From positions 1-64,000 of the forward strand of contig NZ_PYON01000003.1 in the NCBI RefSeq assembly GCF_003026355.1: a stretch of DNA of 64,000 nt. The letters are read 5' to 3'. Origin of the DNA: Photobacterium kishitanii (GTDB lineage: Bacteria; Pseudomonadota; Gammaproteobacteria; Enterobacterales; Vibrionaceae). The notes under the pieces were generated by a model, which was not told the DNA's origin, did not search any database, and saw only the letters and a list, made by a program, of their open reading frames with translations. This document shows, in pieces, positions 10,344-22,156 of the stretch (positions within the stretch are counted from its first letter, which is position 1; each line of letters opens with the position of its first letter). The position numbers and the translations under genes were made by a program.

Positions 10344-11084
10344 TCACGCCTGAAGTTGAGTGACAACTGCAGCTATGTTTGCTTCACCTGTAATTGGGAT
10401 CTCAAAATCATCAATATCAGCATTACCCATATGAGCTTGCTTAGCGACGGTGATCATGCCACTTGGGCGAGTGGTTTTGCCTGATAGATGGATCTCATTA
10501 ATGCCTGTTTGAGTAATAATTTCTCGTACGTTTTGACTGTTAATGCCAGCACCCGCCATAATCTTTAACCGATTACCGCAGTATTGATGCATTTGCTTAA
10601 TCATGCCAATACCGTCATAAGCGTTAGCGTGTAAACCGGATGTTAGAATTCGTTCACAACCAGCAGCCATAATCGCATCTAACGCTGCTATTGGCTCAAC
10701 ACACTGATCAATAGCACGATGAAAGGTGACCCCCATACCTTGAGCTTGTTTAACGAGGCGAGTAACAATATCGCTGTCTATTAATCCATGTGGCGTTAAT
10801 ACTCCAATTACAACACCTTGTAATTTTGCCTGCTTAGCTGCATAAATATCGGCTAGCATGATTTCGACATCCTCGCTGCTGAACAGAAAGTCACCTTGAC
10901 GTGGGCGAATCATCGCATATACGGGAACGGTGGCATATTTAGCTGCGGCATGCATAAATCCCATACTGGGCGTCAATCCACCGAGAGCTAATGATGAACA
11001 TAGTTCAATACGAGTTGCGCCACCTTGTGCGGCATAACGCAGTGATTCAAGATTATCGATACAAACTTCAAGTTGAATAGTCAT
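10344..11084 (-). CDS. cutC: CutC family protein (copper homeostasis)
   Basis: The 246-residue product matches CutC along its full length, with the characteristic opening LEVCIDNLESLRYAAQGGATRIELCSSL and YAMIRPRQGDFLFSS in the first third. CutC is a TIM-barrel protein long listed as a copper homeostasis factor. Its biochemical activity is not settled, and the E. coli copper phenotype has been questioned. It stands alone, converging on phoU. Confidence 0.93.
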   Translation of the reverse strand: MTIQLEVCIDNLESLRYAAQGGATRIELCSSLALGGLTPSMGFMHAAAKYATVPVYAMIRPRQGDFLFSSEDVEIMLADIYAAKQAKLQGVVIGVLTPHGLIDSDIVTRLVKQAQGMGVTFHRAIDQCVEPIAALDAIMAAGCERILTSGLHANAYDGIGMIKQMHQYCGNRLKIMAGAGINSQNVREIITQTGINEIHLSGKTTRPSGMITVAKQAHMGNADIDDFEIPITGEANIAAVVTQLQA

Positions 11085-11189
11085 TGATTATTAGCAGTCG
11101 TATAAAAAGAGGATGTTCAGTGTAGAAGATAATTGCAGAGGGAGCGAATAGTGGCGATTGATAATGTGCGGTGGGTAGAAAATGAAGTT

Positions 11190-11217
11190 AAAAAAAGGGC
11201 TCGGTATATTCCGAGCC
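11190..11217 (-). terminator. Terminator of the peroxiredoxin gene
   Basis: Read on the minus strand, GGCTCGG and CCGAGCC form a 7-bp stem with a 6-nt loop, followed by CTTTTTTT. It lies 86 nt past the stop codon of the peroxiredoxin gene. Confidence 0.85.
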
Positions 11218-11303
11218 TCATTGTATTTTTTATTTGAGCTGACTTTGGCTCTATGTAGCACTAATGCGATTTATAACACCGTGAGCATGGTGTTAACTGG
11301 TAA

Positions 11304-11915
11304 TTACTTCTTACCTAGGTCTGCAGTGTGCTCAGATAGGTAGTCTGCTACACCTTTTGGTGATGCATCCATACCTGCTTTACCTTCTTCCCACTGTGCA
11401 GGACATACTTCGCCATGCTTCTGGTGGAAGTTCAATGCATCAACCATACGTAGCATTTCATCGATGTTACGACCTAATGGTAGATCGTTAACTACTTGGT
11501 GACGAACCATGCCGTCTTCATCGATAAGGAAAGAACCACGGAAAGCAACACCAGCTTCTGGATGCTCAACATCGTAAGCTTTACAGATTTCGTGCTTAAT
11601 ATCAGCAACTAATGGGTATTTAACTTGACCGATACCGCCATCTTCAACAGCAGTGTTACGCCATGCGTTGTGCGAGAACTGTGAATCAATTGAAACACCA
11701 ATAATTTCTACGCCTTTCGCTTGGAAATCTTCAAAGCGTTTATCAAAAGCAATTAGCTCTGATGGGCATACGAAAGTAAAGTCTAGTGGGTAAAAGAAAA
11801 CTACTGCTTTTTTACCTTTAGTAAATTCTGAAAAGTTGAATGTATCAACAATTTCGCCGTTACCTAGAACAGCTGCAGCAGTAAAATCTGGTGCCTGACG
11901 ACCTACTAGTACCAT
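11304..11915 (-). CDS. Typical 2-Cys peroxiredoxin (AhpC/Prx1 family)
   Basis: Peroxiredoxins reduce hydrogen peroxide and organic peroxides through a cysteine thiol. The 203-residue protein has the peroxidatic cysteine C50 in FYPLDFTFVCPSE and the resolving cysteine C171 in GEVCPAQW. It also carries GGIG (residues 93-96) and a C-terminal ADYL, the pair linked with hyperoxidation-sensitive enzymes. The start is the ATG at 11915 with TTAAGGAG upstream; a longer frame reaching 12065 would overlap the divergent gene and is unlikely. No ahpF follows, so the electron donor is probably encoded elsewhere. It is divergent from the OxyR-type gene at 12047, which probably controls it. Confidence 0.94.
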   Translation of the reverse strand: MVLVGRQAPDFTAAAVLGNGEIVDTFNFSEFTKGKKAVVFFYPLDFTFVCPSELIAFDKRFEDFQAKGVEIIGVSIDSQFSHNAWRNTAVEDGGIGQVKYPLVADIKHEICKAYDVEHPEAGVAFRGSFLIDEDGMVRHQVVNDLPLGRNIDEMLRMVDALNFHQKHGEVCPAQWEEGKAGMDASPKGVADYLSEHTADLGKK

Positions 11916-12046
11916 TTTGGTGCTCCTTAAATATTGGGGTTTGCCAACCTTTTTAGGCGGGCTCCATACTTGGACAAGACAAACTATAGCTAAACTGTTA
12001 AATTGAAAAAAGCGGAATAAACAGATTGAAGTAATCGAAAAATACG

Positions 12047-12949
12047 ATGAATAAATTTCCATCACTTAAACAGCTTCATTATTTAGTTACTCTATCGGAA
12101 ACACATCATTTTGGCGAAGCCGCTAAACGATGTTTTGTGAGCCAGTCGACATTAAGTTCTGGTATTCAAAATCTTGAAGAGTTACTTGATTGTCACTTAG
12201 TTGAACGTGATACCAAGGCTAAAACGTTAGTCTTTACGTCTATGGGCGAACAAATAGTCAGTAGAGCACGAGAGTTATTAGCTTGTAGTCGTGATCTTGT
12301 TGAGCTTTCTCGTTGTTGTGGTGATGGTATGGAAGGACCATTGCGGGTTGGTTGTATTCCGACAATCGCGCCTTTTTTATTATGTGGTTTAGTCCAACAA
12401 GTTAATACGTTATATCCCAAGCTCAATTTGCTCTTGCGTGAAGATACCACCACTAATTTATTGGAGGCGCTTCAGCATGGTGAAATGGATGTATTAATTT
12501 TAGCATTGCCTGTCGATATTCATGGTATGTCGAGTCAGATTGTCGGTCGTGACGCATTTAAAATGGTGATCAGTAAAAATCAAGCAGCGTCGGTGACAAT
12601 CCCGCTGCATTATGCTGATCTGCCTGATAAGTCAGTTTTCTTACTAGAGAAAGAGCATTGTTTGACTGAGCATGCGGTATCTGCTTGTAAATTGACGTCT
12701 AAAGAAAAAATCAATCCATTTACGGCAACTAGCTTACATACTTTAGTCCAAATGGTTGCTAATGGTTTAGGAACGACATTTATTCCACAGATGGCAATTA
12801 AACACGGTATTTTAGAAAATCAAAATCTAGTGGTTATTGAACCACCGGGTCAAGATGCTTATCGTGAAATTGGTTTGGTGTGGCGACCAACATCAAGCCG
12901 TACAGCTGCTTTTGAAAAGCTTGGAGAGATCGTTAAAAGTTTACTGTAA
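12047..12949 (+). CDS. oxyR: OxyR-family peroxide-sensing LysR regulator
   Basis: This 300-residue LysR protein has a winged-helix domain (residues 1-60) and the OxyR effector domain. The redox pair is present as C205 and C214 with the nine-residue spacing of E. coli C199/C208. Residue 203, two before the peroxidatic cysteine, is Glu (EKEHCL), whereas E. coli OxyR has Gly there (EDGHC). A Glu at this spot is, to my knowledge, a mark of the more sensitive OxyR2 type of Vibrio vulnificus. It is transcribed divergently from the peroxiredoxin gene with 131 nt between the two starts. The ribosome binding site is poor. Confidence 0.9.
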   Translation: MNKFPSLKQLHYLVTLSETHHFGEAAKRCFVSQSTLSSGIQNLEELLDCHLVERDTKAKTLVFTSMGEQIVSRARELLACSRDLVELSRCCGDGMEGPLRVGCIPTIAPFLLCGLVQQVNTLYPKLNLLLREDTTTNLLEALQHGEMDVLILALPVDIHGMSSQIVGRDAFKMVISKNQAASVTIPLHYADLPDKSVFLLEKEHCLTEHAVSACKLTSKEKINPFTATSLHTLVQMVANGLGTTFIPQMAIKHGILENQNLVVIEPPGQDAYREIGLVWRPTSSRTAAFEKLGEIVKSLL

Positions 12950-12976
12950 GTTCGTTTAATGGCTAATTATGGTATT

Positions 12977-13046
12977 AAAGCCTCAAGTAATGATAAAAAT
13001 TATGCTGTGATTTTAGGGTAATTATTATGGTTACTTAGGCTTTTTT
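12977..13046 (+). terminator. Probable terminator of oxyR
   Basis: AAAGCCT-C-AAGTAA (12977-12990) pairs with TTACTT-AGGCTTT (13031-13043) with a single bulge, and the 3' arm runs into TTTTTTG. The loop is about 40 nt, which is long for a terminator but contains further AT-rich pairing. Confidence 0.6.
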
Positions 13047-13637
13047 GTGAGTTCTATATTGACCGAGGTTATATTTAACAGTTTTTAGTTGAATATACTG
13101 CTTTTTTACTAATGATTAAAAGATTATATTATCGAGCGATCTATCTATAAGTCGCTGTTTTGTTGAATAAATTTGTTTCAGCGTGCAAATTAATCCCTTT
13201 CTTATCCGTTACCTTCTAACACAACTTGTTTTATTATTTTGTTTTTTGGCAGTTAATTATTTTACTAATCATCATCTTATATAAAAATAAACTATGACTA
13301 TTTGTTTTAAACGCCTTTTTAACTCAATATTACTATCAGATTTTATGTAATTTAATTACGTAACAACTAACAAAAAATTGTTATTTATGTATAAACTTAA
13401 ATTCCGAGTAAATAGCTAAGATTTTTGTGAATTTGGTATTTTACATATTTTACGGTTTAATCTAATTCATTGATAGTATTGAGTTTGTGTTTTTTGTTGC
13501 GTTTCTAATTACTGTTATTTATTTGCATTCCAACTATGGTTACGGCAACGTAAATATAGGCTTTAAATAATTTAACAGGGAATCATTGCTTTTGTTATTG
13601 ATAAAAGTAGTGATTAAGTTACATGCTGGAGGCGTAT
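13047..13637. other. Long AT-rich leader upstream of aceB
   Basis: About 590 bases without a gene. No supported ORF, tRNA or strong hairpin is visible; composition is far more AT-rich than the flanking genes. It presumably holds the aceBA promoter and operators, but I could not identify a specific site with confidence. Confidence 0.5.
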
Positions 13638-15251
13638 ATGATAAAGACAGCCATTCAAGCAAACGATCGTACTCAGTTATTACTGCAGCAACCTCTGACG
13701 GAGCAGCAACAACAAATTATAACTGCCGATGCGTTAGGGTTTATTGAGCGGTTAGTTGAACGCTTTGCTGAACGAGTACCGTTATTATTAGAGGCGCGAG
13801 AGCAACAACAATTAGCGATTGATCGCGGTCAACTTCCTGATTTTATACCAGAAACAAGAGCTATCAGAGAGGCTGACTGGAAAATACAAAATATTCCCCA
13901 TGATTTACAAGATCGCCGTGTAGAAATCACTGGTCCTGTCGATCGTAAAATGGTGATTAATGCGTTAAATGCTAACGTAAAAGTATTTATGGCTGATTTT
14001 GAAGATTCTTTTTCTCCGTCGTGGAATGCGATTATTGATGGTCATCAAAATCTGCGTGATGCTGTTAATGGCACCATTAGTTATACCCATCCCCAAACAG
14101 GTAAACACTATCAGCTTAATGATGACCCAGCGGTATTGATTTGCCGTGTTCGTGGTCTGCATCTACTTGAAAAAAATATACTTTGGAATGGTCAGCCTAT
14201 TCCAGGAGCATTATTGGATTTTGCACTTTATTTTTATCTTAATCATCAAGCGTTATTAGCCAAAGGTAGCGGTCCTTATTTTTATTTACCGAAACTACAG
14301 GCTTACCGAGAAGCGGCATGGTGGAGTGATGTCTTTAGTTATACCGAAGATGAATTTGGTTTAACTCGCGGTACCATAAAAGCAACGGTATTGATTGAAA
14401 CATTACCTGCTGCATTTGAAATGGATGAAATATTATTTAATCTTAAAGAGCATATTGTTGGGCTTAATTGCGGACGTTGGGACTATATTTTTAGCTATAT
14501 AAAAACCTTGCGTAATTTCCCTGAATGCATTTTGCCTGATCGCCAAGTGGTGACGATGGAAAAACCATTTCTTAATGCTTATTCACGTTTATTAGTGCGT
14601 ACTTGTCATCGTCGTGGTGCATTAGCTATGGGGGGAATGGCGGCGTTTATTCCAGCCAAAGATCCACAACAGCAAGCATGGGTGTTAAATAAAATCCAAA
14701 CCGATAAAGCACTTGAAGCTAATAATGGCCACGATGGTACGTGGGTCGCTCATCCAGGGTTAGCAGATACCGCACGGGCTATTTTTGATGATGTGCTTGG
14801 TCAGCGTACCAATCAACTGGATGTGAGCCGTGAACAAGATACACCGATTACGGCAGCAGAATTATTAGCACCCTGTGATGGTGAGCGAACAGAAGCCGGT
14901 ATGCGACACAATATTCGAGTAGCAGTGCAATATATTGAAGCATGGATTTCAGGTAATGGTTGTGTACCTATCTATGGCTTAATGGAGGATGCTGCGACGG
15001 CTGAAATTGCTCGCGCTTCCATTTGGCAATGGATAAAACATGGTAAAACGTTATCCAATGGTCAAGTGGTTACTAAAGCATTATTTACTCAAATGTTGGC
15101 CCAAGAAATGCAGATATTACAACAAGAGTTAGGCCAAGAACGCATTGATAACGGCCGTTTTGAAGAAGCGACTTATTTGATGTCGCACTTGGCAACCAGC
15201 GATGAATTAGACAATTTCTTAACTCTCAAAGGTTATGACTATTTAGTGTAA
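13638..15251 (+). CDS. aceB: Malate synthase A
   Basis: Malate synthase A condenses glyoxylate with acetyl-CoA to malate, the second step of the glyoxylate shunt. The protein has 537 residues (E. coli about 533). Recognisable blocks include VFMADFEDSFSPSWNAI, IETLPAAFEMDEILF and GLNCGRWDYIFS, all conserved in the A isoform. The start is the ATG at 13638, which has GGAGG 5 nt upstream; an ATG at 13623 overlaps that ribosome binding site and is less likely. It is followed after 37 nt by aceA. No aceK is present after aceA in this window. Confidence 0.96.
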   Translation: MIKTAIQANDRTQLLLQQPLTEQQQQIITADALGFIERLVERFAERVPLLLEAREQQQLAIDRGQLPDFIPETRAIREADWKIQNIPHDLQDRRVEITGPVDRKMVINALNANVKVFMADFEDSFSPSWNAIIDGHQNLRDAVNGTISYTHPQTGKHYQLNDDPAVLICRVRGLHLLEKNILWNGQPIPGALLDFALYFYLNHQALLAKGSGPYFYLPKLQAYREAAWWSDVFSYTEDEFGLTRGTIKATVLIETLPAAFEMDEILFNLKEHIVGLNCGRWDYIFSYIKTLRNFPECILPDRQVVTMEKPFLNAYSRLLVRTCHRRGALAMGGMAAFIPAKDPQQQAWVLNKIQTDKALEANNGHDGTWVAHPGLADTARAIFDDVLGQRTNQLDVSREQDTPITAAELLAPCDGERTEAGMRHNIRVAVQYIEAWISGNGCVPIYGLMEDAATAEIARASIWQWIKHGKTLSNGQVVTKALFTQMLAQEMQILQQELGQERIDNGRFEEATYLMSHLATSDELDNFLTLKGYDYLV

Positions 15252-15288
15252 TAACGGATTACCGCCAATTGACTAGAGGGATATTATT

Positions 15289-16596
15289 ATGACATTAACT
15301 CGCCAACAACAAATTGCAGCCCTAGAACAAGATTGGGCTGAAAATCCACGCTGGAAACACGTTAAGCGCACTTATACCGCCGAAGAAGTTGTTAATCTTC
15401 GAGGGTCATTTATTCCTGAGCATACTATCGCCCAACGTGGTGCCGATAGATTGTGGGAATTGGTTAATGGTAGCGCTAAAAAAGGTTATGTTAATTGTTT
15501 AGGTGCTTTGACTGGTGGACAAGCCGTACAGCAGGCAAAAGCAGGTATTGAAGCGATTTATTTATCCGGTTGGCAAGTTGCCGCTGATAATAATACCGCA
15601 TCAGCAATGTACCCTGATCAGTCGTTATATCCGGTTGATTCAGTCCCTGCGGTGGTGAAGCGAATTAATAACTCTTTCCGTCGAGCTGATCAAATTCAAT
15701 GGTCAAATGGCGGCTCTCCTACTGAGGGTGTCGATTATTTCTTACCGATTGTTGCAGATGCAGAAGCTGGTTTTGGTGGCGTACTTAATGCTTATGAATT
15801 AATGCGTAATATGATTGAAGCGGGTGCTGCTGGGGTTCACTTTGAAGATCAATTAGCCTCGGTGAAAAAATGTGGCCATATGGGGGGGAAAGTCTTAGTG
15901 CCAACCCAAGAAGCGGTTCAGAAATTAGTCGCGGCTCGTTTAGCTGCAGATGTTGCGGGTACAACAACGTTAGTCATTGCGCGAACAGATGCTAATGCTG
16001 CTGATTTGTTAACTTCTGATTGCGATCCATATGATAAAGATTTTATTCTTGGCGATCGCTCTGCTGAAGGTTTTTACCGGGTTCGAGCCGGTATCGATCA
16101 AGCCATTGCGCGAGGTTTAGCTTATGCACCTTATGCAGATTTAATTTGGTGTGAAACGGCAAAACCATGTTTAGAAGAAGCGCGTAAATTTGCCGAAGCG
16201 ATTCATGAACAATACCCTGATCAGCTATTAGCTTATAATTGTTCACCGTCGTTTAATTGGGAAAAAAACCTTGATGCGGAAACTATCGCTAAATTCCAAC
16301 AAGAATTAGCTGATATGGGGTATAAGTACCAATTTATTACTTTGGCTGGTATTCATAACATGTGGTTTAACATGTTTGAACTTGCCCATGCTTATGCGCA
16401 GGGTGAAGGTATGCGTCATTATGTTGAAAAAGTACAACGTCCAGAGTTTGAAGCCGCAGCTAAAGGTTATACTTTTGTTGCTCATCAGCAAGAGGTTGGA
16501 ACGGGTTACTTTGATACCATGACTAATACCATTCAGGGTGGTAATTCGTCAGTGACAGCATTGACGGGGTCAACAGAAGAAGATCAGTTTAAATAA
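15289..16596 (+). CDS. aceA: Isocitrate lyase
   Basis: Isocitrate lyase splits isocitrate into glyoxylate and succinate, the first step of the glyoxylate shunt needed for growth on acetate or fatty acids. The protein is 435 residues, one more than in E. coli. The catalytic signature [14 protein letters not shown] and the substrate loop [12 protein letters not shown] are present. AGAGGG precedes the ATG. Second gene of the aceBA operon. Confidence 0.97.
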   Translation: MTLTRQQQIAALEQDWAENPRWKHVKRTYTAEEVVNLRGSFIPEHTIAQRGADRLWELVNGSAKKGYVNCLGALTGGQAVQQAKAGIEAIYLSGWQVAADNNTASAMYPDQSLYPVDSVPAVVKRINNSFRRADQIQWSNGGSPTEGVDYFLPIVADAEAGFGGVLNAYELMRNMIEAGAAGVHFEDQLASVKKCGHMGGKVLVPTQEAVQKLVAARLAADVAGTTTLVIARTDANAADLLTSDCDPYDKDFILGDRSAEGFYRVRAGIDQAIARGLAYAPYADLIWCETAKPCLEEARKFAEAIHEQYPDQLLAYNCSPSFNWEKNLDAETIAKFQQELADMGYKYQFITLAGIHNMWFNMFELAHAYAQGEGMRHYVEKVQRPEFEAAAKGYTFVAHQQEVGTGYFDTMTNTIQGGNSSVTALTGSTEEDQFK

Positions 16597-16627
16597 ACGT
16601 GTTTGATACGCTGATTAATTTTATCGA

Positions 16628-16648
16628 GGGGAGCGTTATGCTCCCTTT
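16628..16648 (+). terminator. Possible terminator of aceBA
   Basis: GGGAGC and GCTCCC form a 6-bp stem with loop GTTAT, followed by only three T residues. It sits between the convergent aceA and CBS-domain genes. Confidence 0.4.
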
Positions 16649-16658
16649 GTGGTCATGG

Positions 16659-17141
16659 TTATAATTCTCGTAATATATCAATATCATCAAGATTATCTTG
16701 TTCTTGTTCAATCGGATCCACTTCATCTTGCATTTCAAGTAATGTTATCGCAATCGCAACAAAATCACTGTTAGTAATAATGCCAACCAGTTGTTTATTC
16801 TCAACCACAGGTAAACAGCCGATCTGGTGTTTTTGCATATACAGTGCAGCTTCTTTGAGGCCGGCATGGCTATCAACACTGAAAACATTACGGTTCATGC
16901 AATGTTCAAGTAATGCTTCTAACGGCGAGTGTGAATGGCTGGCGATAACTGATTTTAAATTAGAGTCTTGAGCAGCAAGTACATCACGTTGAGAAATTAA
17001 CCCCAGTAAGTGATGATTATGATCGGTAATAGGTATATGACGAATAGACAGGGTTTGCATCATTTCTTTAGCATCAAATAAGCTGCTATTACGTGATAGT
17101 GTATGCGGTTTGGGGGTCATCATATCGGCAACTGTAAACAT
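16659..17141 (-). CDS. Tandem CBS-domain protein
   Basis: The 160-residue protein consists of two CBS domains: the first about residues 1-60 (VADMMTPKPHTLSRNSSL to GLISQRDVLA), the second about 80-140 (CMNRNVFSVD to VGIITNSDFVAIAI), and an acidic tail. CBS pairs bind adenosine nucleotides and act as energy sensors, usually on a partner protein. No effector domain is attached, so the partner is unknown. GGGAGA precedes the ATG. It converges on aceA. Confidence 0.85.
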   Translation of the reverse strand: MFTVADMMTPKPHTLSRNSSLFDAKEMMQTLSIRHIPITDHNHHLLGLISQRDVLAAQDSNLKSVIASHSHSPLEALLEHCMNRNVFSVDSHAGLKEAALYMQKHQIGCLPVVENKQLVGIITNSDFVAIAITLLEMQDEVDPIEQEQDNLDDIDILREL

Positions 17142-17413
17142 TAAAATCTCCCATTTTCATATAATAGTTGATATGTTTTTTTATTAATCTACTCCTTTGA
17201 ATGTAGCGAATTATTGGTGATTATCCCATGACAGCGGTCATAAATTTCAAATGTCATAAACGATTAAACTTCAGCCCTTATTGTTAAATAAAGACAGAGT
17301 AGCTTGTTCGGCGAAAGTTTTTTATGGAAAAGGCGCTTTAATTGCTACGGGGTTTCGCATCTTTGGTGGAGTTAAGTATAATGCCCGCCTGCTGTTATTT
17401 AAGGCGTATTACG

Positions 17414-18466
17414 ATGCAAGTTTCTGATTTTGATTTTGAGTTACCGGACGAGCTGATTGCTCGCTATCCACAACCTGAACGTACTGCGAGCCGTTTGTTA
17501 CATATGACGGGCAATACTGGTGAATTAGCGCATAAAGGTTTTAAAGATGTGTTAGATCTGGTTGAGGCTGGGGATTTATTAGTTTTTAATAATACCCGTG
17601 TTATACCTGCGCGTATGTATGGTCATAAAGCGTCTGGTGGTAAAATTGAAGTGTTAGTTGAGCGGATGTTGGATGATAAATCTATTCTTGCTCACGTGCG
17701 CGCATCTAAACCGCCAAAGCCTGGTAATGAATTGTTATTAGGTGAAAATGGTGAGTTTTCTGCTGAAATGGTTGCTCGCCACGACGCGCTATTTGAAATT
17801 CGTTTTAACAGCGATAAAACTGTCCTAGAGATTTTAGATCAGGTGGGGCATATGCCATTACCGCCTTATATCGATCGCCCTGACGAAGATGCAGATAAAG
17901 AGCGTTACCAAACGGTATATAACGCGAAACCAGGTGCCGTGGCTGCACCTACTGCTGGTTTGCATTTTGACGATAAACTGATGGCTGATTTAAAAGCTAA
18001 AGGGGTTAATTTTGCATTTGTAACTTTGCACGTCGGCGCAGGAACTTTTCAGCCAGTACGTGTTGATGATATTAACGATCATCACATGCATTCTGAATAT
18101 GTTGAAGTACCACAAGAGGTTGTTACGGCGGTTAATGAAACCCGCGCAAATGGTGGTCGTATTATTGCTGTCGGTACCACATCGGTGCGTTCATTAGAAA
18201 GTGCAGCACAAGATGCAGTTAAGAATGGTACTGAGTTAAAACCATTTTTTGGTGATACGGAAATCTTTATTTTCCCAGGCTATCAATTTCAGCTAGTGGA
18301 TGTGCTAATTACTAACTTCCACTTGCCTGAATCAACACTGATTATGTTAGTGAGTGCATTTGCTGGTTATGATCATACGATGAATGCTTACCATCAAGCG
18401 GTTGCTAATCAATATCGTTTCTTTAGTTACGGCGATTCGATGTTTATTACCCGTAAAAACGTGTGA
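17414..18466 (+). CDS. queA: S-adenosylmethionine:tRNA ribosyltransferase-isomerase QueA
   Basis: QueA transfers the ribosyl part of S-adenosylmethionine to 7-aminomethyl-7-deazaguanine in tRNA, giving epoxyqueuosine. The 350-residue protein starts [19 protein letters not shown] as in other QueA proteins and contains [24 protein letters not shown] and [12 protein letters not shown]. The ATG at 17414 gives the family length; a longer frame from 17342 has no support. It lies upstream of tgt, which acts before it in the pathway. Confidence 0.96.
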   Translation: MQVSDFDFELPDELIARYPQPERTASRLLHMTGNTGELAHKGFKDVLDLVEAGDLLVFNNTRVIPARMYGHKASGGKIEVLVERMLDDKSILAHVRASKPPKPGNELLLGENGEFSAEMVARHDALFEIRFNSDKTVLEILDQVGHMPLPPYIDRPDEDADKERYQTVYNAKPGAVAAPTAGLHFDDKLMADLKAKGVNFAFVTLHVGAGTFQPVRVDDINDHHMHSEYVEVPQEVVTAVNETRANGGRIIAVGTTSVRSLESAAQDAVKNGTELKPFFGDTEIFIFPGYQFQLVDVLITNFHLPESTLIMLVSAFAGYDHTMNAYHQAVANQYRFFSYGDSMFITRKNV

Positions 18467-19888
<1,422 letters not shown>

Positions 19889-19914
19889 ATCATAATAAAT
19901 CGAGGACGTTATAA

Positions 19915-20253
19915 ATGAGCTTTTTTATCTCTCAAGCACATGCTGCAACTGAAGGTGCATCTGCAGGTGGTTCACCGTACCAGTTATTCATTATGCTGGG
20001 TCTGTTTGCTGTAATTTTTTACTTCATGATTTACCGCCCACAAGCTAAACGTGTTAAAGAGCACAAAACGCTAATGAGCTCGATGAGTAAAGGCGATGAA
20101 GTAATGACTAACGGTGGTCTTTTAGGTCGTATTACTAAGTCATCATCTGAAAGTGATTACATCGTTCTTGCGCTAAACGACAATACTGAAGTAACTATCA
20201 AAAAAGACTTCATTACTGCTGTTTTGCCAAAAGGCACAATGAAGTCTTTATAA
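19915..20253 (+). CDS. yajC: Preprotein translocase subunit YajC
   Basis: YajC is a small inner-membrane partner of SecDF and the SecYEG channel. The 112-residue protein has one membrane helix (about residues 24-42, LFIMLGLFAVIFYFMIY) followed by RPQAKRVKEHK and a cytoplasmic domain. GAGGA precedes the ATG. The order tgt-yajC-secD-secF is conserved across gammaproteobacteria. Confidence 0.95.
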   Translation: MSFFISQAHAATEGASAGGSPYQLFIMLGLFAVIFYFMIYRPQAKRVKEHKTLMSSMSKGDEVMTNGGLLGRITKSSSESDYIVLALNDNTEVTIKKDFITAVLPKGTMKSL

Positions 20254-20290
20254 GACTATAAAAAAACATTCGCTTTGAAGGATCATAGCA

Positions 20291-22144
20291 GTGCTTAACC
20301 GATACCCTCTGTGGAAGAACTTACTAGTGTTGTTCGCACTAATTATAGGTTTGCTTTACGCACTTCCCAACGTATACGGTGAAGATCCAGCGATTCAAAT
20401 AACCGGGGCGCGTGGCGCCTCGGTTACTATGAGCGCTTTGGATACCGTCACCGAAGATTTAAAAAAGAACAATATCCCCTATAAGTCAGTTGTCTTTGAA
20501 AAAGGCTCAGTACTGGTTCGTTTTCAAGATACTGATACCCAAATCAGCGCTCGCGATATTCTTAATAGTGAATTAGGTGACAAATATATTGTTGCACTAA
20601 ATCTCGCCCCCTCAACCCCCTCTTGGTTAGAAGCTATTGGTGCTACACCGATGAAGCTTGGTTTAGACTTGCGTGGTGGGGTTCATTTCCTGATGGAAGT
20701 GGACATGGATGCGGCGATGGAAAAACTATTAGGTCAGCAAGAAGAAACTTTTCGAGTTGAACTACGCCAAGATAAAATTCGCTATCGTGCCATTGATAAA
20801 ACGAAAGAAACGGTTTCTGTACGTTTGCGTGATGCCGCTCAATTAGAGCAAGCAAAAGCAGTATTAGAACCGCTTCATCCCGATATGGTGTTTACTGCAA
20901 GTGACGCGAAAGGACGTTTTGTTTTAACGGCAAGTTTTTCTGAAGCGCGTCTTCAAGAAATCCGTAATTATGCTGTTGAGCAAAATATTACTATCTTACG
21001 TAACCGTGTTAATGAGTTAGGCGTTGCTGAACCATTAGTACAACGTCAAGGCGCTAATCGGATAGTGGTTGAGCTTCCGGGTGTTCAAGATACGGCACGC
21101 GCTAAAGAAATTTTAGGTGCAACCGCAACGCTTGAGTTCCGTGAAGTGGATAGCAGTGCAGATCTTGCCGCGGCAGCTGCTGGTCGAGTTCCTGCTGGTA
21201 GTGAAATTAAGATGACCCGTGATGGTCGTCCTGCAGTATTGAAAAAGCGCGTTATTCTAGCGGGTTCTCATATTACTGACGCAACTTCAAGTGCTGATGA
21301 ATATGGTCGTCCACAGGTGAACATCTCGCTAGATACTGAAGGCGGCAGTAAAATGACGGCGTTCTCACGTAATAATGTCGGCAAATTAATGGCGACAGTA
21401 TTTACTGAGTACAAAGACAGCGGTAATCGTACTTCTGAAGGCAAAGTCATTCTTGAAAAGCATGAAGAAGTGATTAACCAAGCCACTATTCAAACGGCAC
21501 TGGGACGTAACTTCCGCATTACTGGTATTGACTCACAACCAGAAGCTCACAACCTCGCATTGCTATTACGTGCAGGTGCGTTAATTGCACCAATTTCAAT
21601 TGTTGAAGAACGCACAATTGGTCCATCTATGGGTCAACAAAATATCGATATGGGTATTCAGGCATGTATCTGGGGGATGGTGGCAGTAATGCTCTTTACC
21701 TTATTGTACTACCGTGGTTTTGGTTTGATTGCCAACTTAGCATTGATGATGAATCTAGTATTGATTATTGGTGTGATGTCGATGATTCCTGGTGCAACTA
21801 TGACCTTACCTGGTATTGCCGGAATTGTATTAACCGTAGGTATGGCTGTTGATGCTAACGTGCTTATCTTTGAACGTATACGTGAAGAGTTACGTGACGG
21901 TCGAAGCCCTCAGCAAGCGATTCAACAAGGTTATGCGAATGCGTTTAGTACCATTGCTGATGCGAATATCACAACCTTAATGACAGCGATTATTTTGTTT
22001 GCTGTTGGTACTGGTGCAATTAAAGGTTTTGCAGTGACATTATCGATCGGTATTTTAACCTCGATGTTTACAGCAATTATCGGTACTCGTGCTGTGGTTA
22101 ACTTAATCTATGGCGGTAAACGCATAGATAAGTTGTCAATTTAG
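20291..22144 (+). CDS. secD: Protein translocase subunit SecD
   Basis: SecD, with SecF, uses the proton gradient to help pull secreted proteins through SecYEG. The protein has 617 residues and a GTG start ([18 protein letters not shown]), as in E. coli. The first helix is followed by a large periplasmic P1 head, including [18 protein letters not shown], and a C-terminal RND-type bundle of five helices with [17 protein letters not shown]. It is followed by secF after 12 nt. Confidence 0.96.
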   Translation: MLNRYPLWKNLLVLFALIIGLLYALPNVYGEDPAIQITGARGASVTMSALDTVTEDLKKNNIPYKSVVFEKGSVLVRFQDTDTQISARDILNSELGDKYIVALNLAPSTPSWLEAIGATPMKLGLDLRGGVHFLMEVDMDAAMEKLLGQQEETFRVELRQDKIRYRAIDKTKETVSVRLRDAAQLEQAKAVLEPLHPDMVFTASDAKGRFVLTASFSEARLQEIRNYAVEQNITILRNRVNELGVAEPLVQRQGANRIVVELPGVQDTARAKEILGATATLEFREVDSSADLAAAAAGRVPAGSEIKMTRDGRPAVLKKRVILAGSHITDATSSADEYGRPQVNISLDTEGGSKMTAFSRNNVGKLMATVFTEYKDSGNRTSEGKVILEKHEEVINQATIQTALGRNFRITGIDSQPEAHNLALLLRAGALIAPISIVEERTIGPSMGQQNIDMGIQACIWGMVAVMLFTLLYYRGFGLIANLALMMNLVLIIGVMSMIPGATMTLPGIAGIVLTVGMAVDANVLIFERIREELRDGRSPQQAIQQGYANAFSTIADANITTLMTAIILFAVGTGAIKGFAVTLSIGILTSMFTAIIGTRAVVNLIYGGKRIDKLSI

Positions 22145-22156
22145 GAGGGCGCATAA

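Noticed and set aside
17228..17260. Pho-box-like half-sites between the CBS gene and queA
   Set aside because: GTCAT copies are 16 nt apart rather than 11, and the third copy is inverted, so this does not fit a PhoB site.
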